64,000 bases of DNA from Anaerocolumna sp047777345 (GTDB taxonomy: Bacteria > Bacillota > Clostridia > Lachnospirales > Lachnospiraceae): assembly GCA_047777345.1 (NCBI GenBank), contig JBKEEJ010000004.1, positions 173,540 to 237,539 on the forward strand, in the 5' to 3' direction. The notes under the pieces are model-generated. The model did no database searches, was not told where the DNA came from, and saw nothing but the letters and a program-made list of their open reading frames with translations. This document shows positions 17,306 through 26,071 of this stretch, in pieces (the stretch's first letter is position 1; each line of letters begins with the position of its first letter). Made by a program: the position numbers and the translations under genes.

Positions 17306-18760
17306 ATGAATCAGAACATGAGATTAATATGCAAGGAAATACAAAAAGGAAAAAATCTTGAGACGAATTTACCCCAGTTTTTCAATCGCCTGGTTACATT
17401 GTATGATCAATATGCGCAGATTAAGTTTACAATGCATTATTATACTTTTTTTGAAAATTTTTTAGAAACCAGTAAGGAACGCAGCAAGGAGGAAAAAGAT
17501 CTTTTAAGAGGAGTAAATAAGATAATTAAAGATATTTACACAAAAGGCTTTACAAAATACAGAATAGAAAAAAGCGTAAAGGAACTGGATGCAATCCGTA
17601 AGCAAATCATAAGCCGGATGAAGATTCTGACCGCGTATACGGACATTTTCCAGGTCTTTGAATATATCTTTAACCGTCTGGAATATAAGTATCATGATGA
17701 TTTAGACGATATAAATGAGGAAGAATTCCTGATTGAAGTGATGAAATATATTTTTGATACCAATGACAATGTAATTATCAACGAAAAAATTAAAGAAGTT
17801 ATAGGTCAGTTGCCTATGAGGCTGACGAAAAACAGATATTTGGACCTGATTAATAACAGCCTGAATATTTATAAGGGTGCCGACCGTTCTGTCCTTGACA
17901 GTTTTGTTTATATGTTAAAAACCGGTGCCATACTTTACGAACAGGAAGATATGGACACAGCATATCCGGAACTGTTTTCATTAAGAAATGAGCTGGAAGC
18001 TCTGGATTACAAAAATCTGACCAATGAAGATTATATTGCTTATACGGAAAAAATTGATGAGACAGCTTACAAGATTAATTCTTCCGTTGATTTTTATTAT
18101 GCCCTTCAGGAGTGTGTTAACCATCTGTATGTTATGTTGATTTTAGCACCCTATACCCATATGGACGGTTATCGGATTGAAGGTATGGAAGGGGAAATGA
18201 AATTTCTGCTTTTGCCTTCTGACGAGGAAATTTGTAAACAGTTAATTACTGATATTAACCAGCATTTTACCGCCAGAAAAAAACTGCCTATGGGAGAGGA
18301 AGCGGAAGAAAAGCTAAAACGTACTGAAGGAAAACAGGAAAAATTATCGGAAGAGTTTGTTGCGCTGGAATCCTGTTTCTTTGAAATTAAATCCAACTAT
18401 GTGAATAAGGTAAATGATTTAATGCTTGGAGAACTTTATAATTGCTTAAATACCGCCCAGAATTTATTAGGCACCAGTTTATTTGTGGAATTGGATCAGA
18501 TTATTAACGAGCAGAAAGTGGACGAGGAGTATCTCAATCAGGTCAGGGACGAGTTAATTTTTAAGCTTACGGAGAATTTAAAAAATAATTCAAAATTTAT
18601 TAACAGAGCCATAATGGCCAATACAATTAATAAAATTCCCGTTTTCTTTGATTCTACCCAGGATGTGATGGAATATATCAGAGGAAGCCTTAAACAGTGT
18701 CATGATCTGGCGGAAAAAACTGCCTGTGTTAATATAATAAAGTCTTTTTATGAAAATTAA
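17306..18760 (+). CDS. Unknown mostly helical soluble protein
   Basis: I do not recognise this 484-aa protein. The ATG at 17306 follows GGAGG (17290-17294) by 11 bases; an in-frame TTG at 17288 overlaps that site. It has no signal peptide or membrane segment, and appears almost wholly alpha-helical and acidic, with charged stretches around residue 310 (EEAEEKLKRTEGKQEKLSEE). It begins 18 bases after the second ABC-2 permease and likely shares its transcript, so it could act with that exporter. No catalytic motif is evident. Confidence 0.7.
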   Translation: MNQNMRLICKEIQKGKNLETNLPQFFNRLVTLYDQYAQIKFTMHYYTFFENFLETSKERSKEEKDLLRGVNKIIKDIYTKGFTKYRIEKSVKELDAIRKQIISRMKILTAYTDIFQVFEYIFNRLEYKYHDDLDDINEEEFLIEVMKYIFDTNDNVIINEKIKEVIGQLPMRLTKNRYLDLINNSLNIYKGADRSVLDSFVYMLKTGAILYEQEDMDTAYPELFSLRNELEALDYKNLTNEDYIAYTEKIDETAYKINSSVDFYYALQECVNHLYVMLILAPYTHMDGYRIEGMEGEMKFLLLPSDEEICKQLITDINQHFTARKKLPMGEEAEEKLKRTEGKQEKLSEEFVALESCFFEIKSNYVNKVNDLMLGELYNCLNTAQNLLGTSLFVELDQIINEQKVDEEYLNQVRDELIFKLTENLKNNSKFINRAIMANTINKIPVFFDSTQDVMEYIRGSLKQCHDLAEKTACVNIIKSFYEN

Positions 18761-18890
18761 TTCTGTATTTTTAATGTAAAAATGTGGTATAATGAAATAT
18801 AACCTAGGAAAAATTAAAAATATTGTGATTACCGTCAGGAAAAGTAAATACTGAAATTTTGTTTCCGGATTTTGGACAGGTGCTGATATT

Positions 18891-19202
18891 ATGATAAAAT
18901 GGGCAAAGAAGCTATATTTTAGTAGCGATATGAAACAGACAAAAAAAAATCGATTGATTCGTGCCATTGAAAAAGGCGAATTAACCTATGAAGTGTATTG
19001 TATCACTTTTGCGTCCAATCCCCATAATCTGTTTGACATTATTAATGCCAATGAATTACTGTTTCCATATTATGCAAGACAGGAAATTACGGTACTGGGA
19101 CTGGCTGGTTCCAGAGGACAAGCCAAACTGTTGGTAAAAGACATGCTGGAAGAGATATACAATAAAACCGGTGATTTCCGGGTGAGGGAATATTTTGCTT
19201 AA
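18891..19202 (+). CDS. Unknown 103-aa protein
   Basis: A small soluble alpha/beta protein with no family I can name. It starts with a basic helix (MIKWAKKLYF), contains NPHNLFDIINANELLFPYY and a glycine motif LAGSRGQAKLLVKDMLEEIY. The bases before the ATG (GACAGGTGCTGATATT) give a weak ribosome binding site. It sits just before DUF2953-ytfJ, 39 bases upstream, and may be co-transcribed with them. Confidence 0.7.
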   Translation: MIKWAKKLYFSSDMKQTKKNRLIRAIEKGELTYEVYCITFASNPHNLFDIINANELLFPYYARQEITVLGLAGSRGQAKLLVKDMLEEIYNKTGDFRVREYFA

Positions 19203-19241
19203 GGCTATGTGAGAGTACCAGAAGGAGGAAACCAGGAATCT

Positions 19242-20306
19242 ATGCTCCATATTCTTTTAGCTGTATTAAAAATAATCGGAATTATTCTTGCCTCCTTGTT
19301 GGGATTATTAATTTTCCTTATATTACTGGTGTTGTTGGTTCCCATTCGGTATGGCCTTAAGGCGGATAATTTAAACGGACTGAAGGCGGAAGGAAGAATA
19401 AGCTGGCTGTTTCGGCTTATTTTTATCCGGATAAGTTACCTGGATGAGAAATTAATTATCCGTCTTCGGTTGTTTGGCAAACTCTTATATGACAGTACCA
19501 ATCCGAAGAGAAAAAAAGTCGAACAAAAAAAAGAAGTGCCTAAGGCGAAAAAAAGCAAAGCCTTAAAAAAATCTGCAAAGTCCGGGAGCACAAAAGAAAA
19601 GGAAAAAGGGAAAAAAATCCCGAAAGAAGACAAAACCGGCAGTCTTCATACAAATCAAAGCCAAATTGACGGCAAAACGGAAACAGTAATAATCCAGCCA
19701 AAAGAGCCAGAGTTAAAAGCAGTACAGGTACCGGAACATTCTGAACCCATAAGCATAGGCAAGACTGACAAAGAAAAGTCATCCGATGAGAATTGGAATA
19801 TGCCAGAGAGTGTAACAGACAAAGCCAAAAGGTTTTTTATTGCCATAAAAGATTTTTTTCTTTCTTTAAAAGAGAGGCTCATAAATCTTTGGGATCGTGT
19901 GCAGGAGCTTAGAAAGAATATAGAAAATTTGAAGGTCAAATGGGAAAAAATAAAGGCATTTTTTACGGATGAAACGAATAAAACTGCACTCATTAAATCC
20001 TGTCATTCTGTCAGAAAAGTTTTAAAACATTTGCGGCCAACCAAATTCAGGCTTGAAATGGAATTTGGAACCGGAGATCCGGCTTCGACAGGACAAGTTT
20101 TGGGAGGATTGTCAATACTCTACAGTTTTGTCGGAGACTCTGTGCATATCGTGCCGAATTTTGAAGAAGAAATATTGAAAGGTTCCGTAAATTGCTCAGG
20201 TAGAATAAGATTATACACATTACTTATAATAGGCATTAAGCTTGTGTTTGATAAAAATTTCAGAGATTTACTGAAAAATGTGAAAACTCTTAAGGAGGAT
20301 TTATAA
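19242..20306 (+). CDS. DUF2953 membrane-anchored protein (YtfI-like)
   Basis: The ATG at 19242 lies 13 bases after AAGGAGG (19222-19228); an in-frame GTG at 19209 precedes that site, so 354 aa is preferred. It has one N-terminal transmembrane helix (about residues 2-32), the DUF2953 start block (PIRYGLKADNLNGLKAEGRI), a long lysine-rich linker (about 90-190) and the conserved C-terminal part (FGTGDPASTGQVLGG ... GRIRLYTL). In Bacillus the homologue ytfI precedes ytfJ; the same order and a stop/start overlap occur here, linking it to sporulation. The molecular role is unknown. Confidence 0.85.
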   Translation: MLHILLAVLKIIGIILASLLGLLIFLILLVLLVPIRYGLKADNLNGLKAEGRISWLFRLIFIRISYLDEKLIIRLRLFGKLLYDSTNPKRKKVEQKKEVPKAKKSKALKKSAKSGSTKEKEKGKKIPKEDKTGSLHTNQSQIDGKTETVIIQPKEPELKAVQVPEHSEPISIGKTDKEKSSDENWNMPESVTDKAKRFFIAIKDFFLSLKERLINLWDRVQELRKNIENLKVKWEKIKAFFTDETNKTALIKSCHSVRKVLKHLRPTKFRLEMEFGTGDPASTGQVLGGLSILYSFVGDSVHIVPNFEEEILKGSVNCSGRIRLYTLLIIGIKLVFDKNFRDLLKNVKTLKEDL

Positions 20307-20719
20307 TGGGTGAAAATAATTTTAACTCAACGGTAGAATCGTTATTCAAAGGCATGGATAGTTTTATCACTACAAAAACCGTGGTAGGCGATGCGGTTAA
20401 GTTTGATGACGGTACCATAATTTTGCCCTTAGTGGATGTCAGCTTCGGTGTGGGAGCAGGTGCTTTCGTAAAAGAAAACAGCAGAAATAATGCCGGCGGA
20501 GGCTTGGGAGGAAGAATGACTCCCAGCGCGGTTCTGGTAATTAAGGACGGAACGACGAAACTGGTCAATGTGAAAAACCAGGACAGTGTTACAAAAATTC
20601 TGGATATGGTTCCTGATCTTATAAATAAATTCAAAAAAGATAAGGACAAAGACAAGGAAGATGATATGAAGGAAAAGGTAAATGATGTTTTAAAATCTCA
20701 GGAAAACACTGATGATTAG
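20306..20719 (+). CDS. ytfJ: GerW/YtfJ family sporulation protein
   Basis: The 137-aa protein begins at an ATG that overlaps the stop of the DUF2953 gene (TAATG), with AAGGAGG upstream, so the two are translationally coupled. Family blocks visible: TKTVVGDAVKFDDGTIILPLVDVSFGVG near residues 25-55, a glycine-rich GGGLGGRMTPSAVLVI segment, and a charged C-terminal tail (KKDKDKDKEDD). In Bacillus subtilis GerW (YtfJ) is needed for germination in response to L-alanine. The exact biochemical role is unknown. Confidence 0.93.
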   Translation: MGENNFNSTVESLFKGMDSFITTKTVVGDAVKFDDGTIILPLVDVSFGVGAGAFVKENSRNNAGGGLGGRMTPSAVLVIKDGTTKLVNVKNQDSVTKILDMVPDLINKFKKDKDKDKEDDMKEKVNDVLKSQENTDD

Positions 20720-20751
20720 TATGGACTTATAAGAAAAGTTAAAAAATTATC

Positions 20752-20780
20752 TTGCAATATCTGTCTTATTCTGCTAAAAT
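20752..20780 (+). promoter_or_regulatory. Promoter of rpmB
   Basis: TTGCAA (20752-20757), a 17-base spacer and TAAAAT (20775-20780) precede the rpmB ribosome binding site. Confidence 0.7.
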
Positions 20781-20832
20781 AGATTTGTTTGCAGGTCGTG
20801 TGACTTAGAATAAACCTAGGGAGGTGCTTTAA

Positions 20833-21018
20833 ATGGCTAAATGCGCAATTTGTGAAAAAAGTGCTCACTTTGGAAATGCTGTGAGTCATTCTCATAGAAG
20901 ATCTAACAAGATGTGGAAACCTAATGTAAAGTCTGTTAAAATCATGGTTAACGGAACAGCTAAGAAAACATATGTATGTACTTCTTGTCTTAGATCCGGA
21001 AAAGTAGAAAGAGCTTAA
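20833..21018 (+). CDS. rpmB: 50S ribosomal protein L28
   Basis: A 61-aa L28 with the zinc-binding form: CAIC near the N-terminus and CTSC near the C-terminus. GNAVSHSHRRSNKMWKPN is the family signature. It has its own promoter, a GGGAGGTG ribosome binding site and a terminator, so it forms a single-gene unit. Confidence 0.97.
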   Translation: MAKCAICEKSAHFGNAVSHSHRRSNKMWKPNVKSVKIMVNGTAKKTYVCTSCLRSGKVERA

Positions 21019-21031
21019 TTTACGTGAAATT

Positions 21032-21128
21032 AAAAAGCCTGTCCAGAACTTAAAGTTATTTGCCTTATGTGTATCAATTGGTTACTCTTATCACTAGGCA
21101 GTAATTGAAAGTTTGGGACAGGTTTTTT
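21032..21128 (+). terminator. Long-loop terminator of rpmB
   Basis: Arms 21032-21051 and 21109-21128 pair over about 20 bp with a few G-U or mismatched positions, enclosing a 57-base loop, and the right arm runs into seven Ts. It belongs with the other long-loop terminators at 11.5, 40.9 and 53.1 kb. Confidence 0.7.
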
Positions 21129-21133
21129 TACTA

Positions 21134-21271
21134 TTAAGAGGTAAATAAATTATATCCAAGAACTAAGAAAAGGATAATGATACAGACTGCTAAAATACCG
21201 TTGGTTATAAATAGCATAATCGTCATGCCGATAGCAACCCAAAATAGTATAAAACCAATCATTCTTTTCAT
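21134..21271 (-). CDS. 45-aa hydrophobic membrane protein
   Basis: Minus strand, ATG at 21271, with GGAG (21280-21277) five bases away. The protein (MKRMIGFILFWVAIGMTIM...LAVCIIILFLVLGYNLF) consists of two hydrophobic segments (about 4-22 and 26-42) joined by a short TNG turn, so it should be a hairpin membrane protein. I cannot name a family. The good ribosome binding site, positive N-terminus and clean hydrophobic pattern argue that it is real. It stands alone and convergent to rpmB. Confidence 0.65.
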   Translation of the reverse strand: MKRMIGFILFWVAIGMTIMLFITNGILAVCIIILFLVLGYNLFTS

Positions 21272-21684
21272 AATAACTCCAATCTGTGCAATTATTAGCA
21301 CCTGATTATGTATAATTTTATTTTGGCGTCAGTCAGGCGGATACATTTAGTAAGGCGTATTTTTTGGATAACATTACATTCATTTATTAACAATATATGT
21401 CTGGATATTTTTCTTTATTTCAAAAATTATTTCCTATGCTGAATATCAGCAGGAAAAACGGTCAATATATAATAAGGGAATCCATGGAATATTTTAACAT
21501 GACTTTGCGTTGTAAATTATTGCTTTTTGTGCATACCCTACGGAGAGCAGAAAAATTGATAAAATAGCACCGAAAAAGGCAGAATGAAAAATAAGTATTC
21601 CATTTTAATTAAAATAAGGGTATAATAGTAATGAATGGAAACATCTCAATATATTCAAATTATCAAAAGAATTGGAGGGTTCCT
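21272..21684. other. Divergent intergenic region (413 bp)
   Basis: AT-rich spacer between the small minus-strand membrane protein and the plus-strand yloU homologue. A TATAAT at 21621-21626 may be the -10 of the yloU-fakA promoter, but I see no convincing -35 element. No structured RNA or coding sequence was recognised. Confidence 0.4.
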
Positions 21685-22041
21685 ATGAAAGGGCACATGA
21701 ATACACAAATCGGTGAAGTTTCAATAGATAATGATGTGTTGGCGAAATATGCTGGTTCTTCTGCAGTCGAGTGTTTTGGAGTTGTGGGAATGGCATCCGT
21801 CAGTGTAAAGGATGGGCTTGTAAAACTCTTAAAACGTGAAAGTCTCAGTCATGGCGTTAACATTACCGTAGACAATAACAAGATAATAATTGATCTGCAT
21901 ATAATTGTTTCCTATGGTGTAAGTATCTCTGCAGTTGCCGAAAATCTTATCAGTAATGTTAAATATAAAGTAGAGGAATTTACTGGTATGGAAGTTGCAA
22001 AAATTAATATTTTTGTCGAAGGCGTAAGAGTCATAGACTAA
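21685..22041 (+). CDS. yloU: Asp23/Gls24 family envelope-stress protein (YloU-like)
   Basis: The ATG at 21685 follows GGAGGG (21674-21679) by 5 bases, giving 118 aa; an upstream in-frame ATG at 21631 lacks a site. The Asp23 domain covers nearly all of it: IGEVSIDNDVLAKYAG, ECFGVVGMAS, IIIDLHIIVSYGVSI, VNIFVEGVRVID-like C-terminus. Members are small cytoplasmic or membrane-associated proteins linked to envelope or alkaline stress. It precedes the fakA/yloV gene, the order also found in Bacillus. Confidence 0.92.
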   Translation: MKGHMNTQIGEVSIDNDVLAKYAGSSAVECFGVVGMASVSVKDGLVKLLKRESLSHGVNITVDNNKIIIDLHIIVSYGVSISAVAENLISNVKYKVEEFTGMEVAKINIFVEGVRVID

Positions 22042-22072
22042 TGGCGTATTACATTTAAGGAGGAACAAACTT

Positions 22073-23755
22073 GTGGTTATTAAGACAATAGATGCTTTAA
22101 CTCTTAAAAAAATGTTTTTGGGAGGAGCAAAAAGCATTGAAAATAAAAAAGAATTTATAAATGAACTAAATGTATTTCCCGTACCGGACGGAGATACTGG
22201 TACCAATATGACATTGACAATTATGTCCGCTGCCAAGGAAGTCGGGTTGTTGGAAAAACCAACCATTGAGGAACTTGCAAAAGCTATTTCAAGTGGCTCC
22301 TTGCGGGGGGCCAGAGGAAACTCCGGTGTTATTTTATCCCAGCTGTTTCGCGGATTTACCAAGGAAATTAAGGATGTTAATGAAATAGATGTAACAGTTA
22401 TGGCCAATGCTTTTCAAAAAGCCGTTGAAACTGCATATAAGGCAGTTATGAAGCCCAAAGAAGGAACAATCCTTACAGTTGCAAGAGAAGGAGCGGAAAA
22501 AGCAGCAGAGCTTGCAACGGAAACAGACGATTTGGTATACTTCGGAAGTGAAGTAATTAAGCATATGGAAGATACTCTTGCCCATACTCCGGATCTTTTG
22601 CCTATTTTAAAAGAAGCGGGAGTAGTTGATTCCGGCGGACAGGGTCTGTTAGAGATAGTAAAAGGTGCTTACGATGTAATGTTGGGAAAAGAAATTGATT
22701 TTGAGGCACCTGAAGCCAAACAAGACGGTGAATCTTCCGTAAGCCAGGAATATCTTGGAAACGCTGATATAAAATACGGCTATTGTACGGAATTTATTAT
22801 AGTATTGGATAAAGAATTTAATCAGGAAACAGAAAAGAAATTGAAAAGTTATCTGGAATCCATAGGCGATTCGTTAGTAGTTGTGGCAGATGATGACATT
22901 GTCAAGGTTCATGTACATACCAATGATCCTGGACTTGCCATTCAGCGTGCCTTAACTTATGGTTCCTTATCAAAAATTAAAGTAGATAATATGCGGGAAC
23001 AGCATACGGAACGCTTAATTAAAGACACAGATAAATTATCCCAAAACCAAAAGGAAAAGAAAGAGGAAAAAGAATCAAACAGCAAATTACCCAGGAAAGA
23101 GGTAGGTTTTATTTCTGTTTCCGTAGGGGATGGAATCAATGAAATCTTCAGGGGATTAGGTGTTGATTATATTATCTCCGGTGGACAAACTATGAATCCA
23201 AGTACAGAAGATATGTTGAAAGCCATTGATGAGGTTAATGCGGATACGATATTTATATTCCCCAATAACAGCAATATTATATTGGCTGCTGAGCAGGCAA
23301 AAGAGTTGACGGATGATAAGAAAATTATCGTTATACCGTCCAAAACCATACCTCAGGGTATCACTTCCATAATTAATTATGTACATGACAAAACAGTGGA
23401 AGAAAATGAAAAGCGAATGATTGAAGAAATGGCAAAAGTAAAAAGCGGTCAGGTAACCTATGCTGTCAGAGATACCAACATTGATGGAAAGGAAATCAAG
23501 CAGGGAGATATAATGGGACTTGATGACAAGACCATACTTGCCGTTGGTACGGACATTACGGAAACAACGCTTAATTTAATCAAAGGGTTAGCTGATGAGG
23601 ATTCGGAATTAATCAGTTTGTATTATGGCGCTGATATAACGGAAGAAACTGCCGAATCGCTGGCAGATCTTATCAGAGAGGAATATCCGGATATCGATGT
23701 GGAAGTACACTTTGGCGGACAGCCGATTTACTACTATATCCTGTCGGTAGAATAA
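22073..23755 (+). CDS. fakA: Fatty acid kinase, DAK/DegV-linked ATP-binding subunit FakA (YloV)
   Basis: GTG start at 22073, 9 bases after AAGGAGG. The 560-aa protein has an N-terminal DhaL/DAK phosphatase-like kinase domain (about 1-205), with the Mg-ATP motif PVPDGDTGTNM and SLRGARGNSGVILSQLFRG, a middle domain, and a C-terminal FakB-interacting domain ending in HFGGQPIYYYI. FakA phosphorylates fatty acids carried by FakB (DegV) proteins so that they enter phospholipid synthesis. No fakB is in the window. It is probably co-transcribed with yloU (31-base gap). Confidence 0.93.
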   Translation: MVIKTIDALTLKKMFLGGAKSIENKKEFINELNVFPVPDGDTGTNMTLTIMSAAKEVGLLEKPTIEELAKAISSGSLRGARGNSGVILSQLFRGFTKEIKDVNEIDVTVMANAFQKAVETAYKAVMKPKEGTILTVAREGAEKAAELATETDDLVYFGSEVIKHMEDTLAHTPDLLPILKEAGVVDSGGQGLLEIVKGAYDVMLGKEIDFEAPEAKQDGESSVSQEYLGNADIKYGYCTEFIIVLDKEFNQETEKKLKSYLESIGDSLVVVADDDIVKVHVHTNDPGLAIQRALTYGSLSKIKVDNMREQHTERLIKDTDKLSQNQKEKKEEKESNSKLPRKEVGFISVSVGDGINEIFRGLGVDYIISGGQTMNPSTEDMLKAIDEVNADTIFIFPNNSNIILAAEQAKELTDDKKIIVIPSKTIPQGITSIINYVHDKTVEENEKRMIEEMAKVKSGQVTYAVRDTNIDGKEIKQGDIMGLDDKTILAVGTDITETTLNLIKGLADEDSELISLYYGADITEETAESLADLIREEYPDIDVEVHFGGQPIYYYILSVE

Positions 23756-23846
23756 CCTTTAGGCTTACCCGGTCAAAAGAAAAGAATCTTCGGGCTTATT
23801 TTTAAGCTTCTCGATATGAAAGCCATAAGGCGTTCATATGAGGCGA

Positions 23847-23884
23847 AATGCCGGTTTCCGGCATTAGCGAAGGCTCTTTTTTTA
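23847..23884 (+). terminator. Terminator after fakA
   Basis: An 8-bp perfect stem (23847-23854 with 23858-23865, AATGCCGG) with a TTT loop is followed by AGCGAAGGCTC and a run of seven Ts. The flanking GGCG/AGCG bases may extend the structure. Confidence 0.6.
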
Positions 23885-23991
23885 ATTTATAGGAAACTTC
23901 GTCCTATGGATTAAGCCTCCGGGCAGGATGCGCATGACGCTTGAAAAGAGATTTTATCAGGTGTCAGAGCGGATAAGTAACGGGAGGATTT

Positions 23992-26043
23992 ATGAAAAAC
24001 GATAGTATTAATTTAACAGATCCCTTAAGAGTAATAAAAGGAATCGGTGAAAAGACAGAACGGGATTTTAACAGGTTAGGTCTTTTTACCGTGGATGACC
24101 TGCTCAGACATTATCCCAGGGCTTATGATGTGTTTGAAGCGCCCATACCTATTTCTGAAATAACAGAAGGTAAAGTGGTATCCATTGAGGCCTCCGTTGT
24201 TTCGGGGTTACAGACCAAGCAAGTCCGCAATTTAAAGATTTTAAGCTGCCGTGTAAAGGATTCCAGCGGAGTACTGAATTTAACCTGGTTTAACATGCCT
24301 TTTTTAAAAAATAAGCTTCGTATGGGTTATCATTATATTTTTCGGGGCAAGATAGTAAGAAAAAACGGAGTACTTGTTATTGAACAGCCTAAAATATATA
24401 CCAGGGAAGAGTACCGCCTTAAGATGAATGTGCTGCAGCCGGTTTATTCCCTGACAAGCGGAATTACAAACAATACCATATCAAAAGCTGTAAAAATAGC
24501 CTTAGGTCAGCTTGATTTATCAAAGGATTACCTGCCAAAAAGAATTATTAAGGAATATAAGCTGATTTCCCAAAAGGATGCCCTGAAAGAGATTCATTTT
24601 CCAAAAAGCTGGGAGACAATGAAAGATGCCAGAAACCGGCTGGTATTTGACGAGTTTTTCCAGTTTACACTGGCTCTTTCCGCTTTGAAAGAAAAAAAGA
24701 AAGCATGGCATAATACCTATCCTATGAAAGATCTTAAAGAAGTGGATCAGTTTATTCGTGAATTGCCTTATGAGCTGACCAATGCTCAGGTTAAGGTCTG
24801 GAAAGAAATTAAGAAAGATTTGACCGGAAATTATACGATGAACCGTTTGATTCAGGGAGATGTAGGGTCAGGAAAGACCATTTTAGCGGCTCTGGCTCTG
24901 TTTTTAACAGCCTTAAATGGCTACCAGGGAAGCCTTATGGTTCCCACAGAAGTTCTGGCAAAACAGCACTATGAGAACTTAACCGGCATGTTTGCCAAAT
25001 ACGGGGTAAATACCATTTTACTGGTTGGCTCCATGACGGCTTCAGAAAAAAAGAAAGCCTATGAAAAAATCAAAAACCATGAAGTGGATATTATTATTGG
25101 TACCCATGCTTTAATTCAGGAAAAAGTTGAATATGACAAGCTGGCACTGGCTATAACAGATGAACAGCACCGATTCGGAGTAAGGCAAAGGGAAGCCTTA
25201 TCGGGCAAAGGAAACCATCCCCATGTTCTTGTTATGAGCGCCACTCCCATTCCCAGAACCTTAGCGATTATTCTGTACGGAGATCTGGACATATCTGTTG
25301 TGGATGAATTACCGGCCAACCGTCTTCCCATTAAAAACTGTGTGGTAGATACGGGATACCGTGCCACAGCTTACCGTTTTATTGCAAAACAGGTAAGCGA
25401 GGGAAGGCAAGCCTACGTTATATGCCCTATGGTGGACGAAAGCGAAGCCATTGAGGCGGAAAATGTACTGGAGTACACAGAAAAACTAAAGGAAGCTATG
25501 CCGCCGGAAATTACCGTGGAATATCTTCATGGAAAAATGAAGCCAAAAGAAAAAAACGACATTATGGAACGTTTTGCAAAGGGAGAAATACAAGTCTTGG
25601 TTTCCACCACAGTTGTGGAAGTGGGCGTAAATGTACCAAATGCCAGTGTAATGATGATAGAAAATGCGGAACGGTTCGGCCTTGCCCAGTTACATCAGCT
25701 AAGAGGCAGAGTCGGACGGGGCTCCCATCAGTCTTACTGTATTTTAGTAAGCGGCTCAACATCCAGGGAAACCAAAGAAAGACTTGAAATTTTAAATCGG
25801 TCCAATGATGGTTTTTATATTGCCGGCGAAGACCTAAAACTAAGAGGGCCGGGGGATATGTTCGGAATAAGGCAAAGCGGTGATATGGAATTCCGCATCG
25901 GAGATATTTATAATGATGCGAAAGTTTTAATGAAAGCCAATGAAGCCGCGGCCAGTTTAACAAGGGAAGAAAGGGAAAACATTTTTGCGAAAAATCCCTT
26001 ATTGGCATGGCGTATTCAAAATTTTGACGTGGGAACACTATAA
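23992..26043 (+). CDS. recG: ATP-dependent DNA helicase RecG
   Basis: RecG reverses stalled replication forks and drives branch migration of Holliday junctions. At 683 aa it is full length. An N-terminal wedge/OB domain (about 1-230) is followed by the two helicase lobes: Walker A GDVGSGKT (K295), the DEQHRFG box, MSATPIPRT and LRGRVGRG of motif VI. The C-terminus carries GPGDMFGIRQSG typical of RecG. Its ATG follows GGGAGG. A monocistronic terminator precedes it, and glf follows within 30 bases. Confidence 0.97.
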   Translation: MKNDSINLTDPLRVIKGIGEKTERDFNRLGLFTVDDLLRHYPRAYDVFEAPIPISEITEGKVVSIEASVVSGLQTKQVRNLKILSCRVKDSSGVLNLTWFNMPFLKNKLRMGYHYIFRGKIVRKNGVLVIEQPKIYTREEYRLKMNVLQPVYSLTSGITNNTISKAVKIALGQLDLSKDYLPKRIIKEYKLISQKDALKEIHFPKSWETMKDARNRLVFDEFFQFTLALSALKEKKKAWHNTYPMKDLKEVDQFIRELPYELTNAQVKVWKEIKKDLTGNYTMNRLIQGDVGSGKTILAALALFLTALNGYQGSLMVPTEVLAKQHYENLTGMFAKYGVNTILLVGSMTASEKKKAYEKIKNHEVDIIIGTHALIQEKVEYDKLALAITDEQHRFGVRQREALSGKGNHPHVLVMSATPIPRTLAIILYGDLDISVVDELPANRLPIKNCVVDTGYRATAYRFIAKQVSEGRQAYVICPMVDESEAIEAENVLEYTEKLKEAMPPEITVEYLHGKMKPKEKNDIMERFAKGEIQVLVSTTVVEVGVNVPNASVMMIENAERFGLAQLHQLRGRVGRGSHQSYCILVSGSTSRETKERLEILNRSNDGFYIAGEDLKLRGPGDMFGIRQSGDMEFRIGDIYNDAKVLMKANEAAASLTREERENIFAKNPLLAWRIQNFDVGTL

Positions 26044-26071
26044 ATACAATAATAAATCAAAGGAGATTATT

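Noticed and set aside
22957..23386. Overlapping minus-strand frames within fakA
   Set aside because: Antisense shadows of an intact fakA frame; no supporting features.
25562..26038. 158-codon minus-strand frame inside recG
   Set aside because: Complement of the conserved helicase motif region; no start signal.
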